Positions 44,810 through 57,000 of a stretch of DNA of 64,000 bases are shown here, piece after piece. Each line of letters opens with the position of its first letter. Within the stretch, counting starts at the first letter, position 1. Position numbers and translations under genes: made by a program. The notes under the pieces were generated by a model. It did no database searches. It saw only the letters and a list, made by a program, of their open reading frames with translations, and was not told the origin of the DNA. The DNA is from Ureaplasma zalophigenitalium (GTDB lineage: Bacteria; Bacillota_I; Bacilli_A; Mycoplasmatales; Mycoplasmoidaceae): positions 1 through 64,000 of the forward strand of contig NZ_JAOXHJ010000002.1 in NCBI RefSeq assembly GCF_025780055.1. Direction: 5' to 3'.

Positions 44810-46576
44810 ATGCAATCTATTCCTATCTTAAAACAATTAGCTAATATCCCTAAACAACCTGGTTGTTATTTGTGAAAAAACATCCGCAACGAAGTTATTT
44901 ATGTTGGGAAAGCTAAAAATCTTTTCGATCGTATGCATTCGTATTTTTATGAACACAATAATTTTAAAACCCAACAATTAGTCAAGCAAATCGCTACCTT
45001 TGATTATATTGTTGTTCAAAACGTAAATGAAGCATTAATTCTAGAAAATAATTTAATCAAAAAGCACAAACCACGTTTTAATATTTTGTTAAAAGAAGGT
45101 AATTTTTATCCTTATATTTGCATTACTAACGAAAAGCATCCCCGATTAATTTATCAACGAACTTATAACCCTAAGATTGGTATTTTTTATGGACCAATCG
45201 CTGATAAAACGAGTCATAAATATGATTTATTGATGTTGTTAAACAACCTCTATCCTTTTAAAAAATGCAAGCAAGGTGAAGACAAACCATGTATGTTTTA
45301 TCATTTACAACAATGCATTGCGCACCATATTACTCCTGCAACCTTTAAAAAATATGATCAATTTAAAAAAGAGATAGCTACGTTATTCAAGGGTGATGTA
45401 GCTGGTTTAATTGCTAATTTAAAGACTAAAGAACAATTTGCGGCGAGTAAATGAGATTTTGAAAGTGCTAAGAAATATTTTAATCAACAACAAAGTTTGT
45501 TAAATTTACAAGTTGCTTCATTAGTACAATTGGATATCGAAAATAATTTTGATGTTATAGGTTATTATTTAGAAAACGATTATTTAATCATTAATATTTT
45601 TCATTACCAAGAAGGTAATTTATTAAGTAAGCATATTTTTTATGATAGTGTCGTTGATGATGATTTAAATGAAATTCTAGTTAGTTATTTAATCCAATAC
45701 TACAGCCAACACAAAAAATCACGTTGTCTAATTTACTTACCAGACCAGGAATTAAGTTTGTTGCAAACATCCCTACAACAAGTCTTTGAAAGTCCTCAAA
45801 ACAAAAAAGAACAATCCATCTTAGAGATGGCTGTTTTAAACGCTAAAGCTTATTATGACTCCCATTTAGATCAATTAATTCAAAATAAAAACAACTTACA
45901 AAATAATTGGCAGCAACTAGCAGCACTTGTTAAAATTCCTGATTTACAAACAGTTGAGATTTTTGATAATTCCAACATTTTTTTAGATTTGCCAATTTCG
46001 GGAATGATAGCTTATGTTAATGGGGAAATTAACCATCGTTTAAAACGTAAATATAATTTACAAACTAAAGAATTGCAATCAGATTATCATTTTATGTATG
46101 AGGTTATCAAGCGCCGTTATACTAATTTAGAAAATGCTGCAGATTTAATTGTTGTTGATGGTGGGCTTTTGCAAGTCAAAGCAGCCCAAAAAGCCTTAAA
46201 AGAACTAGGTCGTCAGATTCCAGTTATTGGTTTTAAAAAAAATGATCAACACCAAACCCATGCTATTGTTTTAAACAACCACAAAGAATATGTTTTTGAT
46301 CGGCGTTCTTCTTTTTATAAATATTGCGCAAAAATGCAAGACGAAGTGCACAACTGAGCAATTTCTTTTTTACGCAAAAAACAAACTAAAAAAATGACCC
46401 ATTCCTTTTTAGATGAAATTAAAGGTATAGGACCAAAAACAAAAGCTAAGATTATGCAATACTTTCGTGATATTGATCATTTAAAACAAGCTAGTTTGTC
46501 AAGTTTAGAACAGATCTTAAACAAAAAAACCGCCCAAACTTTATATACATTTTTAGAATCAATAAAAAAACATTAA
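44810..46576 (+). CDS. uvrC: Excinuclease ABC subunit C
   Basis: 588 residues; makes both incisions in nucleotide excision repair with UvrB. The GIY-YIG N-terminus reads PGCYLWKNIRNEVIYVGKAK and 'NEALILENNLIKKHKPRFNILLK' (3' nuclease). The RNase H-like centre has 'EIFDNSNIF' and LIVVDGGLLQVKAA. A C-terminal helix-hairpin-helix (LDEIKGIGPKTKAKIM) binds DNA. The short 59-codon final block is joined to the rest through a TGA Trp at about 46357. The UvrB-contact region is poorly conserved. Confidence 0.96.
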
Positions 46577-46581
46577 AACAA

Positions 46582-46607
46582 AAAACAGGTGTTGACCTGT
46601 TTTTTTG
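46582..46607. terminator. Terminator between uvrC and the convergent lipoprotein gene
   Basis: AACAGGT-GTTG-ACCTGTT followed by TTTTTT, with an A-run on the other side, so it can serve both strands. Confidence 0.85.
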
Positions 46608-46638
46608 TTTCGTTATAGTTTTTGACGATATTTTTGTG

Positions 46639-48447
46639 TTACTTACTTGTTGGTGCTATCGCTGGTTTCATAATAGAAGGAGTAACTAAGTCAGGTTTAT
46701 TATCATCAACATACTTGTCTTGTTTTTTAAATTCTGCAAGACGAGCGCTTAAATCAGTCACAGCCTTTTGAATTAGAGTTAAACCTTTATTTAAAGCTTC
46801 CACTGGTTTTGAGTAATCAATTTTTGCTTTGTTAATTTCAGAATTTAATGCTAATACAGCGTTTAAAACTGCGTTGTACATTTTTTCGGCATCATTTGGT
46901 TGTTCTGTTTGGAAAATGTTTATTTCAGCATCTTGTTGGCCTGGTATTTTTTGAAACATTTGCGGATGTTTTGACATATATTCATCAGTAAACCCATATA
47001 CTTCATCACCCACAACATCTAAATCACGATACTTATCAATAAATTTAGTTAGAATTTCTAATTTTTGTGCTAGTGGAGCCATTTTTTTATCTAATTCAGC
47101 TGTCATCTTTAATTTAGGTGCTTCAACATTTAATAAGTGATCTAATTCCACAGCCGTTTTCACAAATTCGTTTCATAAGTAAAGATTACCTTTTTTAATA
47201 TCTTTGCCACCTGCAGCATCTTTTGAGTATGGATTAGCATATAAAGCGTATGAGGCTGTTGCTGGATCACTTGGTTCAGTACTAGAAACTTTTTCAACTC
47301 ATGTCACTTTACCACGTTTTGGGAAACGACCTTCTCAGAAGGTGTATCCACCAATAGTTTCTGGTTTACCATTAGCATCTTTTTTCAATTCGCTATCGAA
47401 ATCATGAACGTCTTTTTGAGTATTTAAAGTGATCATCTTGTGACCATATGTTCCTTCAAATTTGAAACGACGGTCTGGGTGAATTCAGGTCATTGCTTCA
47501 CGTGCACCATCTAAGATTCCACGGTATTCAATCATCTTGCTATCTAATTCGCTTAATTCCTCAACTTTTTTTCCATTAACCTCATATTTTACAGTTACAC
47601 GCGGTAAATTAGCTAAGTTAACTTCTCAGTGGTCACCAATTTGATCGTTGTGGTAGTGTAAGAATTGCAAACGGTTTATATAAAAGTAGTTAATTTGTTT
47701 TTCAAATAAGTTTTCAACAACTGTCGGCAAGCCATGAGTGAATGAGAATTTGGCAATTAAATAACCACGATCAACATCTGCTTTGGTGAATGTTACAATA
47801 TTAGATTCAAAACCAGGAATATTTGTTAATAATCGGACGTTGTTCATATTGTCATAATAGAATTTAGGTTTATTAACATTGATGTTGATTTCTTCTCCTT
47901 TAGCATTGTAAATTTTACCATTTTTTTCATAAAGTCCAGCGTTACCTTCGCTATCGAATTTGTTTTCAATATCATTAGCTTCGTCTTCAGAAACGAAATT
48001 AATACGAACTTCTGCAATACTTGGTACGGGATCGGCTAAGTTAATGTTTTCAGTTGGCTTTTTAGTGACAACTAAATCGTGGGCTTGTCTTTCTAATTTT
48101 AAAACACTGTGGACATGTCCGTGCACACTTCCATCCGGGTGAACGTGTTGTCCAAGCGGTGGTTGTGGAACGATAAATAATGTAGAACCTGCAATTTCCG
48201 GCGCATTTTTATTATTTGATCATGGCATTGGTTTGAAAACATTTTTATTTTCTTTACTACTAGTAGTTCCTGTTGAGCCACCAGTAGCTCCTGTTGAACC
48301 TCCGGCTGTATTACCAGTGCCCGGTTTTTTCTTGTCTTTGTTATTGTCTTCAACTTTAGAACAACTTGCTGCAACAGCAGCAACTGATCCTAAAACGACA
48401 AGAGACGCAATGGATCCAAATAACAATTTCTTGTTTAATTTTTTCAT
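46639..48447 (-). CDS. His-rich surface lipoprotein, 602 aa
   Basis: Lipobox AAVAASC, Cys29. A low-complexity Gly/Thr/Ser linker follows (GNTAGGSTGATGGSTGTT). Then come QHVHPDGSVHGHVHSVL near residue 100 and 'LQFLHYHNDQIGDHWEVNL' near 270. The second matches the H-x-H...I-G motif of the two lipoproteins linked to the FecCD operon. The C-terminal 170 residues are helical (ELDHLLN ... SARLAEFKK). Several TGA Trp codons. RBS AGGAAA. Metal binding and surface display are likely; a ligand is not known. Confidence 0.87.
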
Positions 48448-48704
48448 AAATTTTCCTATCTTAAAAGCTATATAAATAAACTTAAAAATGTATATAAAAT
48501 TGGTGTAATTTATTGATTTTAATTATTTGTTTTTCAAATAAATTACATAATAACCATAACACTTTTCACAAGTATGCAAAAAAAATTGGGTACTACAAAA
48601 TTGCGATTTTTTTCATTTTTTTTATCAAAATGATTTTTTTATATAAGTAAGCTTAAAAGTAATTAAAAAACATGTGAAATTGCATTTTTTATGTTATATA
48701 AAAG
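48448..48704. promoter_or_regulatory. Upstream region of the His-rich lipoprotein gene
   Basis: About 260 bp of AT-rich DNA without a gene, containing the lipoprotein promoter, which I cannot place exactly. Long T and A runs are present, as often seen at phase-variable lipoprotein promoters, but no clear tandem repeat. Confidence 0.35.
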
Positions 48705-48730
48705 AAAAAAACAGGAATGGTCCTGTTTTT
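48705..48730 (-). terminator. Terminator of the rpoD-trmK-nif3 run
   Basis: AAAAACAGGA-ATGG-TCCTGTTTTT: a perfect stem directly after the nif3 stop (48736), with a T-run on each strand. Confidence 0.85.
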
Positions 48731-48735
48731 CGATA

Positions 48736-49554
48736 TTAAACTAAACGAATTTTAATTGGTTCAAACGCTTTATAAACACTTAGTTTATCTTTATATGCGG
48801 TTTCTAAAATATTAACGATTTCCATTACAAAAACATTTTCTGCCATGTGGTCCATGTCAATAATGTTTTGGTTTTTAGCTTCAGCATCAACTCAATCGTG
48901 GTGTTTTAAATCGCCACTTAAATATGTGTCCACTTTTAATTCATTAAAAACAAAATCAGCATATTTATATGAAGATCCAGCACAGATAGCAATTTTGTTT
49001 ACTCGGTGGTTAACTCATTTATTATTATATTTAACCATCGGTGAGCGCACAGTCGACTTGATTACACGTGCAATAAATTCGATTCCAATACCTACTTTTG
49101 TTTCTGCAGTTACGATGTATGGGTTCTGTTCACATTGTTGAATATTCAATAAACCTAAGCCAATCCCTTTGTTATTGATATCATTTAATCAGTTCGCAAT
49201 CGTCATATTCATCCCTTGGGGTGATTTATCAAAATTTGAATGTAAATTAATATGTGCAATCTTGTTTTGTTTTAAAAAATCAATAGCTTTTTGGTTAACA
49301 TAATACGGTTTTTCCGCACTAACATCTTCACTCGTAAATAAGGGGTGGTGAGTAATAATTAAATTTGCACCATAAATTTTGGCTTCTTGTAAAACTTTAT
49401 CAGTGATTTCTAAAGCTACATATACTAGATTAACTGGTTCATCATGTTCATAAAATAGACCAGATTTATCATCGCTTTCAATTAATGCAGCCGGGTATTT
49501 TGTTAATAAAAATTTATAAATGTCCTGTACTTTTAAAACTTGATTTTCTTTCAT
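48736..49554 (-). CDS. Nif3-family dinuclear metal protein (YqfO type)
   Basis: 272 residues, the short form without the inserted PII-like domain. LIITHHPLF supplies metal-binding histidines and 'HINLHSNFDKSPQGMN' corresponds to the family's 'saHTnlD....G.n'. C-terminal 'AICAGSS' and 'DTYLSGDLKHHDWVDA' match 'vavcgGsG' and 'D.yiTGe.kyH....a'. The ATG at 49554 is chosen for AGAGG upstream; the frame is open for 15 more codons but without a start of equal quality. Often paired with trmK, as here. Biochemical role is still unsettled. Confidence 0.92.
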
Positions 49555-50203
49555 CGTTAATAACCTCTTTAATGTATTGTCATTCTTCGCGTAAATCATT
49601 CTTCACCCGTGTTAAGTCTAATTGCGATAAGTATGAATAACGCTGTTGTAAATAGTCTTGATACAACCTACTACCACTAGATAATAATGATTTACTAATA
49701 TAATAATCTTTTTTTGTATAATCTGCTTTTTTATTTACCTGTTCACACGAAAAAAGGAAGTAAAAAAGGTTTTTTTCGCGAATTATTTGTTCTGTTTTAA
49801 TTTCATAACCTTGATTATATAAATACGCGCGTAATAAGTGCGCGTCAGCATGTGGATTCAAAACAAAACGTGTAAATCCTTTTGGTTTATTTTCTAGGAT
49901 ACGGATTATTAATTGTGCCCCCATGCCAGCGATGCAAACAACTTTATCAGGTTCATTAATTTGTAAATTTTGCAAACCATCATTTAATATAAAAACAGCT
50001 TGCTTTAAATGCTCTGCTTGTTGATAATGCTTTTTAGCTTGGTTTAAGGGTTGTTGATTAACATCCACATTATAAATAAAACTAACTTGCTTATTTGCTA
50101 ATAATAATAAACCAAGATATCCATGATCACAACCAACGTCAATACAAATTTTTGGTGAACCTATTAAAGATGCTAATGTTTGTAGTTTTTTATTTACCAT
50201 CAT
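49514..50203 (-). CDS. trmK: tRNA (adenine22-N1)-methyltransferase TrmK
   Basis: 229 residues. SAM-binding [23 protein letters not shown], and [14 protein letters not shown] are the family motifs; it methylates A22 of tRNA. The true end is 49514: the TGA at 49580 is Trp and 22 further codons overlap the beginning of nif3 by 41 nt. The start (ATG ATG at 50203/50200) overlaps rpoD by 14 nt, so the three genes are coupled. Confidence 0.94.
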
Positions 50204-51539
50204 TAATTGAAAGTAAAAAAGATTTTAGTTTTGCTGTTTTTGAAGGGTGTTTTAATTTACGTAAAGCCTTTGATTCAATTTGGCGAGCGCGCTCGCGAGT
50301 CACTTTGATTTCTTGACCAACTTCTTCTAGTGTATATGGGCGTTCATAGGGTGCTAAACCATAACGCATTTTGATTACTTTCTCTTCTTTTTCTAATAAA
50401 ACCTTACGGAAGATTTCATTAATTTCGTCTTTTAATGCTCGCCGTTCTGTATATTTTTCTGGAGATATTAATTCATCATCCGAAATAAAATCACTAAATT
50501 GGGATTCTTCATCATGTCCAATTTGTTTGTCTAATGACACAGGGTCGACATTTAACTTTTTAATTTCTACAACTCTTGAAGCTGTAATGGGAGTTGTCGT
50601 TTTTAAAGTTTCTAATTTATTCATAGCAACAGCGATTTCTTCTGCTGTTGGATCCCGACCTAACTCTTGTACTAAAGCACGTTCTGTTTTAGTTAACTTA
50701 TTAATCGTTTCCACCATATGTACAGGAATTCGAATTTGGCGAGCTTGATCAGCTATGGCTCTCGTAATTGATTGACGAATTCATCACGTAGCATAGGTTG
50801 AAAACTTATGCCCTTTTTCATAATCAAACTTTGAAATGGCCTTTAATAAACCTGTTGAGCCTTCTTGAATTAAATCTTCTAAATCTAATCCCCGGTTTAA
50901 GTATTTTTTAGCAATTGAGGTCACCAAACGCATGTTTGAGGTATACAATTGAGCTACACCGGTTTTATGAGTAGCTTCATCTTCGTCTAAAACCATTTTA
51001 GCATATGTTTCTTCGTCATCTTTTTTTAAAATCTTTGACTCACCCAACGTTCCTAAATAAGCCTTAATTCCATCGTCAACTTTTTCGCCTAAAGAGGAAG
51101 CAATCCCCATTTTTGACGAAGAGATTTCCATTGTGTCATCAATGCCTCACTCATCACGTTTTTTCGCAGCTGTCATTTTTTTATCTTTTTGGAATAATTC
51201 AATTTGTGTAACAGTGATTCCTAAACTTTGTAATAACGCAACGATTTCTTCATAATGTTCTTCTCGCAAAGAAAATTGAGCTAATCGGTCACGCAATTTT
51301 AAATATTTAATTGTGTTTCGTGTTCGTTTTTTATTTGATAATTCTATAACCATATCCATAATGATTTCATTAATATTATGGTCTTTTAATTGTAAAAGGT
51401 TGCGTGATTCTAAAATCCCAGCATCCTTTTCTTCTAAAATGTAGTTAAAAGCAAAGTCTTCAGCGAAGCTTAGATTGATTTTGTCGACTAATTCCTCACG
51501 ACTGTGATAAACTGGTTTTGTTTGATCGTTCTTTTGCAT
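50190..51539 (-). CDS. rpoD: Primary sigma factor RpoD (sigma-70/SigA)
   Basis: 449 residues. Region 2 '[37 protein letters not shown]' and '[17 protein letters not shown]' (TGA Trp in the second Trp pair) contact -10 DNA and core RNA polymerase. Region 3 is '[13 protein letters not shown]', region 4 is '[39 protein letters not shown]'. The N-terminal 180 residues are poorly conserved, with an acidic segment. The ATG at 51537-51539 is chosen because AGGAGAG lies just upstream; a TTG 18 nt earlier is inside that site. Confidence 0.97.
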
Positions 51540-51569
51540 ATTTCTCTCCTCCTTCAAATTTTATATATA

Positions 51570-51971
51570 TTAAAAATTGATAAAAATGTTAATTATTAAA
51601 CAAATACAAATAATCACAAAAACTGTCGCACACGCGTATAAGAACCAAATAAATCCGTGGTAATATAATGAGCGATAAATATTTTTAATACTATTAATTC
51701 AACAACCCAACAAAAATAATAACGGAAAATACAAGCATGCAAAACCAGTATAAATCATGTATTGCGTCGGTTTTGTTAAATTGCTTTGCATCACAATATA
51801 AGCTTGTTGAATATTTAAATGTTCGGGTTTGCTAAAATGTAAAATAATCCCAAAAACAATACTGTATAACAAAATGATGCCTAGAATAATTCCCCAAGAA
51901 ATTCCTAAACCTTTTTTGCTCCGTAAATGTTTTTCAAAACTAAAATACTGTTTGTGTTTTTGTTTCATCAT
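51570..51971 (-). CDS. Small membrane protein between rpoD and greA
   Basis: 133 residues from the ATG pair at 51969-51971, with GGAT upstream. A basic, aromatic start (KQKHKQYFSFEKHLRSKK) is followed by three hydrophobic helices: ISWGIILGIILLYSIVFGII, a segment around YTGFACLYFPLLFLL, and a C-terminal one rich in I, C and V. The C-terminus runs beyond a TGA Trp at 51699. I do not recognise a family. The frame is open further upstream, but there it would run through the greA terminator. Confidence 0.6.
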
Positions 51972-52021
51972 AAGTAATCCATTCGTTTGTAAAATGTGTT
52001 GTGTATTTGTAAGTTGATTAA

Positions 52022-52047
52022 TAAAAGAACCCCGCTGGAGTTCTTTT
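52022..52047 (-). terminator. Terminator of greA
   Basis: AAAAGAAC / GTTCTTTT with additional C:G pairs inside forms a strong hairpin flanked by T-runs about 65 nt after the greA stop. Confidence 0.85.
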
Positions 52048-52112
52048 ATTAATAAGCTATGGCAATTGGTTAGGGAACTCACTTAACCATTTGCTGGGAG
52101 AAATTAGTTAAT

Positions 52113-52574
52113 TTATTTAATTTCTAAAACCTTCACTTTGTAAGGGTTGTCGATGTGTAAAGTTACACTTTCGTTAACTTTTAAGCCCACTAAAGCTTTA
52201 CCTAAAGCTGATAAATTAGAAATGCGGTTTTTCATAGGATCAACATCGATTGTTCCTACAATGCTGTATTCTTCTTCTTGGTTTGTTTTATAATTGAAAA
52301 TTTTCACTACATTCCCTAAAGATACACGATCCATAGAAATTTTTGTGTCATCAATTAATTCATAATCGTTTAAGATATCTTCGATTTCTTCTTTTCGACG
52401 ATTTAGATTGGCTTGTTCGTTTTTTGCTGCATCATAATCCGCATTTTCTGACAAGTCTCCTTGTTCTCGCGCAGCTTGTAATTGGCGTGTAATTTCAGGT
52501 CATTTAATATTTAAAATATCGTGTAATTCCTGTTGTAATTCGCGTTCTTTTTCTTTTGTAATTGTGTGTTTCAT
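52113..52574 (-). CDS. greA: Transcript cleavage factor GreA
   Basis: 153 residues, the usual length. It enters the RNA polymerase secondary channel and triggers cleavage of backtracked RNA. The N-terminal coiled-coil contains 'AREQGDLSENADYDAAKNEQ' with the acidic tip residues D and E. The C-terminal FKBP-like domain includes 'YSIVGTIDVDPMKNRISNLSALGKALVG'. The start at 52574 has AAAGGAG; the family start motif aligns there. Confidence 0.96.
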
Positions 52575-52632
52575 AAGACTCCTTTAAAATAGAAAAATAG
52601 ACCATTATATAAACTAACGGCCTAGATTAAAA

Positions 52633-53031
52633 TTATTCTTGTTTTTCGATAATTGTTTCAGTAACAAATTCATCGCCACTTGTACTATCAATTTCATCTT
52701 CTTCATATTCAATTGAATCATCTGTTACTTGAAGATCAACATTGACGATTTCCTTAATACCTTTGCTAAACGCAAATTTAGGAACCGTTTTTTCTGGAAT
52801 AATTAATTTTTCGCCAGTGAAAACATTAATTCCTTTACGTTCCTTACGAGTTGATAACTTGAATTTCCCAATTTTACCTAAACTAACTACACCAGTTCGT
52901 GCTAATTCAAGAATTAAAAAATTTTCGTAAGTTTCCAAAATTTGTTTTGTAGTTTTATTATCTTGATTGATCATTTTTGATACTTGGTTAATAATTTGCG
53001 ATCTTGTTAATGGTTTTAATTGATTTGACAT
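52633..53031 (-). CDS. HU/IHF-family DNA-binding protein with acidic tail
   Basis: 132 residues, against about 90 for standard HU. Residues 8-95 carry the HU fold: 'LTRSQIINQVSKMI', 'VSLGKIGKFKLSTRKERKGINVFTGEKLIIPEKTVPKFAFSKGI' with the beta-arm. The last 35 residues are strongly acidic (SIEYEEDEIDSTSGDEF), which is unusual and could modulate DNA binding. GGAAAG lies upstream of the ATG. It packs or bends DNA. Confidence 0.92.
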   Translation of the reverse strand: MSNQLKPLTRSQIINQVSKMINQDNKTTKQILETYENFLILELARTGVVSLGKIGKFKLSTRKERKGINVFTGEKLIIPEKTVPKFAFSKGIKEIVNVDLQVTDDSIEYEEDEIDSTSGDEFVTETIIEKQE

Positions 53032-53084
53032 ATATTAATTCTTTCCTTGGATGTGATTATTTTTATTATAGCAAATAATAAAAA

Positions 53085-53810
53085 TTATTTTTTTAAGAAG
53101 TTAACTCCGGCATTCAAAGCGATTTCCATCATCTCTTTAAATGTTGTTGCTCGTTCTGCTGGGGTCATTGAGGCTTCAATGACTAACGAATCAGAAACAG
53201 TTAACATTGTAGCAGCGTTTTTGTTTAAAATTTGCGCGTTAGCAAACAACCCAGCTGATTCCATATCAACACATTGCGAATGCGTTCGTTTTTTAATTTC
53301 ATCTAATGTTTCATGGCCATTATTATAAAAGACGTCTGAAGCGTGGCAAGTAGCTTCGATTAACGGATGGTTTAATTCTTGCGCACTTTCTTTAATTGCT
53401 TTGTAAATACTTGGTGTGGGGTACATATAGTTTTCTTCATCTTTTTTAGCTCCTATTAATTCGGGATATGTCGAGTCTGTATAAGCTTTGTTTACTAAGA
53501 TTACATCACCTAATTTTAAATCTTCAACATATGCTCCAGTTGAGCCGACACGAATAATCGTATCAACATCATAGAATTTGAATAATTCATATGAATAAAT
53601 TCCAATCGAAGGAATTCCCATACCGTGTCCCATTACACTAATTCTTTCTCCTTTATAATAACCTGTATAGCATAGCATTCCACGCACGTCGTTTACTAAA
53701 ATAGCATCTGTTAAAAATGTTTCAGCAATTCAGCGGGCACGAACCGGGTCACCAGGCATTAAAACAACTTTGGCAATTTCGTCTTTTTTGGCATGAATAT
53801 GTGGTGTCAT
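53085..53810 (-). CDS. deoD: Purine-nucleoside phosphorylase
   Basis: 241 residues, the size of hexameric bacterial PNP. It cleaves purine nucleosides with phosphate for salvage, fitting an organism without purine synthesis. MPGDPVRARWIAETFL near the start holds the phosphate-binding Gly and Arg residues; also 'GHGMGIPSIGIYSYELF', 'RVGSTGAY', 'VDMESAGLFA' and the catalytic Asp in VSDSLV. A TGA Trp at about 53730 separates the first part of the reading frame. RBS AAGGAG. Confidence 0.96.
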
Positions 53811-53967
53811 AAATATATTTCTCCTTAAATTTTAAACATTATACTAATAATTATAAATTAATTAATGTTTAATCTTTGCAAGTATTAATGAAAAATGCTT
53901 AATTTTGCATTTTATTCGGTGATAAATCGTTAGTTTATATTCTTTAGTTGTATCGTTTAAAGAAAGA

Positions 53968-53992
53968 AAAAGCACCCTATTGGAGTGCTTAG
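53968..53992 (-). terminator. Terminator of the giant surface protein gene
   Basis: AAGCAC / GTGCTT with a CC..GG extension forms a hairpin, followed on the minus strand by TTTTTCTTTC. It lies 10 bp after the stop at 54001. Confidence 0.8.
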
Positions 53993-54000
53993 ACTTGCTT

Positions 54001-57000
54001 TTAACGAATTCTAAATTTAAAATTTACAATTCCTGAGTTAAATAAGTTTAATGATTTAAAGACATCATTGAATTGGGTTTGTTTTGGATCTAGTCCGTGA
54101 GTAATTAAATAAGTACCTGTCCGTGGATTAACAATAAAGTATCCATGGGTTTGTGTTAATTTTTTTTCCTCATCACGTAATAAGTATTTTTGTTTTGCTC
54201 CATCTATTGTGACCTGTTCAACGTTAATTAATGTTGCTGTTTGGTTGGCAGTTGGATTCGTGTTACGTTCTTTTAATCAAGCACCGATGTGATTTGAATT
54301 TGAATCAAAAGGGTTTTCTAGCATAAAGCGTGCAAATTCCACATTAGTTCATGTTTCCCATGTATTAGTATCGATTGTTTTATCTTTTTTTAAGCCAGCA
54401 TATTTAATGACGTTATGTAATTCATATCAACTATTATACATGTAGATATTATGGTTGTTCTGATCTCAATCAAAAGCAAATTTCATATTAATCAATAACG
54501 CAGACGGCATTTGCGAACCTGGTACGATACTATTATTTTGTATTTTAAAGAAACTATCTTTTAAATAATTATACTCAGTTGATGATGTACTTAATTCTGC
54601 TGGCACTGCTACTAGAACACTTAATTCTTTATTATTAGGATCAACAGACAAGTGGATTATTTGTTTGTCACTATCTACTCCAATTTGAGAGAATTGAGAC
54701 CTAACAAATAATGTATTAAACGAAAACTTAATTGAAGAATCTTCTGTATTAACTTGATTGTTTTGTGAATAATCAATTAATTTATGAGCTCCATTGTCTT
54801 CATTTTTTATCACTTCTTTTTTGAAGGCCTGAATAATTTTAGCTACAATGGCTTCTTGCGTTGTTTCTGTTCAATTTAATTCATCAGAGTTTCCGACAAG
54901 GACTTTTGTTTGATAACCAGTTTGTAATTGATTATTAACGATATTCGTAAAGATTGTTGATGTTCCAGAAATGGCAGCAATTTCGTTTTTTGCTTGGAAT
55001 GCAACACTAATTTCAAAGTCTTGAGATTTTCAACCATTAAAATGTGCGAAATCAATTAATGATGATGGTTTGTATTCAAAATAAATTGTGAACTTTAAAA
55101 TTCGTTCTCCTGGTTTATTAGGATCTAAATCCTGAATTTGACAATAAGTTTTATTTTTAACATCGCTAGTAGGATCGTAAGCAGGTTTGATTTTCACTCG
55201 TAAACTATTTGGATTAAACATAGAATTTGAATCAATTGCACTAAAGGCAAATTTTTCAAACATTCCCAAAAATTCTGTATTTTGAGTAATATCCATATCT
55301 TCGGTTGAATTTTCGGGTTGAATTTTCGCAAGTTTGTCCACAAATATTTTTCAATTTATATCTGCTTTTGGTTGGATTTCATTCATAGCTTGATTTGCTT
55401 TTTGTTCACCATTAATTTGGATATTATCCGGATGCTTAATTTGATAAAACATTAAATCTTTATGAAGATTAGCTAAATTATAAAAATATTCAATAAATAA
55501 ATCTTGTTTTGAATTAATTGTGTCATCTGTAATCGGCGAAACACTTTCAATGAAAGTTAAATTTTCGTTTTTCTTTGTCTTAGTGCCATTAACACTAAAG
55601 GCACGTTTAATCGCATCTAAAGTGCTTGCAGTAATAGTTTGTTGATTGTGTTCATCTCATTTATCTGGAACTATTTTAGCAAGAATTTGTTCCTGAAAGT
55701 ATTTCGAAACAATCTGATTTAATTGATTAAATAACATACTTGCATTAACTGATGTTGCGTTGCTATCAGCATTATTGCTAACGAATTTTTCTCATTGATT
55801 TGGCAGATTACCTGAACTATCTATTTTATATAAATTACCAGTGATCTCTTTATATTTTGTCGCTTGATATTTTTGATAGAAATTATTTAATGATTCTTTC
55901 AATAAATTAATGAATTCGTAAAAATTATTTTGGGTAGTTTTTAATTGGTCAAAATAATTTGCAATAATAGAAGCGTCAGTTGCATCATCGAATGTGGCTA
56001 ATCCTTCTTTTAACACTTGATAGTTTGGTTGGATTTTTTGTGTATATAGTGAATATATTTTTTGTGAACCTAATTTTAATAAAGGGTTTTTGCTCGCCTC
56101 ACTTCACTCACTAATTTCAAAGAAATGCATATATTCATATAAGAAACCAGCAGCAGGTTGAGTTTGCTTGCCAGAGGCATTCTGTAAACTAATATACTCA
56201 TGTACATCTGATTTAATTGCTTGAATAAAGTCATTAACATTTTTCTTTGCTGCAACTATTAATGTTGCAGTTGGTAATAAATATGTATCCACAAAATCTA
56301 ATGGTTCTAATGATGTATATTGATTATCATAAAAATCCTCTGCATTATTTAGAGCATCATTTTTAACGAATTCAGTCTCCAAACGTCCTTTGATTTCTTG
56401 CAACTTATCAAAAATAGCTTTAGTTTGTGTGTTTGTTAAATGATTTGGAGTACTAAATGCTGTTTGTTGAACAAAATTATTTACTTGATTTAAAGTGTTA
56501 ATCACGTTTGTATTTTGAGTATTAAATAACGATGACAATTGTCTTGAATAAGTTGAGATTCCTGTTCGTAAAGTCTCATTAAAAGTTCGTAGATCAATTT
56601 CTGAGACTAGTTTATTAACGTGTTCTAAAACGACTTTTTGCACTTGATTTCATGTTTGATCATCAGTTTTAGATACACTTTGTGAATTAAATCTAAATTC
56701 ATCTTTAGCAAAATAGTCATCATTAAACGTTTTAAAATTACTCAAAGCTGTTTCTAAAACGTTTAATTCCTGTTTGATTTTTGCTATATCAAACGATTTA
56801 TTTGGGATGTCTAAATTAGCAAATAAAGCATTAATTCCTGTGTCATTTTCTTCGATTGCTTTGATTAATTTTTCTTGGGTTGATAATATTTTTTGGAATG
56901 ATTGCATTTTGGCTACATATACTGATTTTATTGCCTGTGGAATTAATTCCTGATAGTATTGACGAATCGCTTTCTCGTCACGATTAACCGCATTAGCATT

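Noticed and set aside
51540-51557. TTG start extending RpoD by 6 residues
   Set aside because: It would lie over the AGGAGAG ribosome binding site that serves the ATG at 51539.
53047-53328. Plus-strand 93-codon ORF opposite deoD
   Set aside because: Complement of the conserved C-terminal part of purine-nucleoside phosphorylase.
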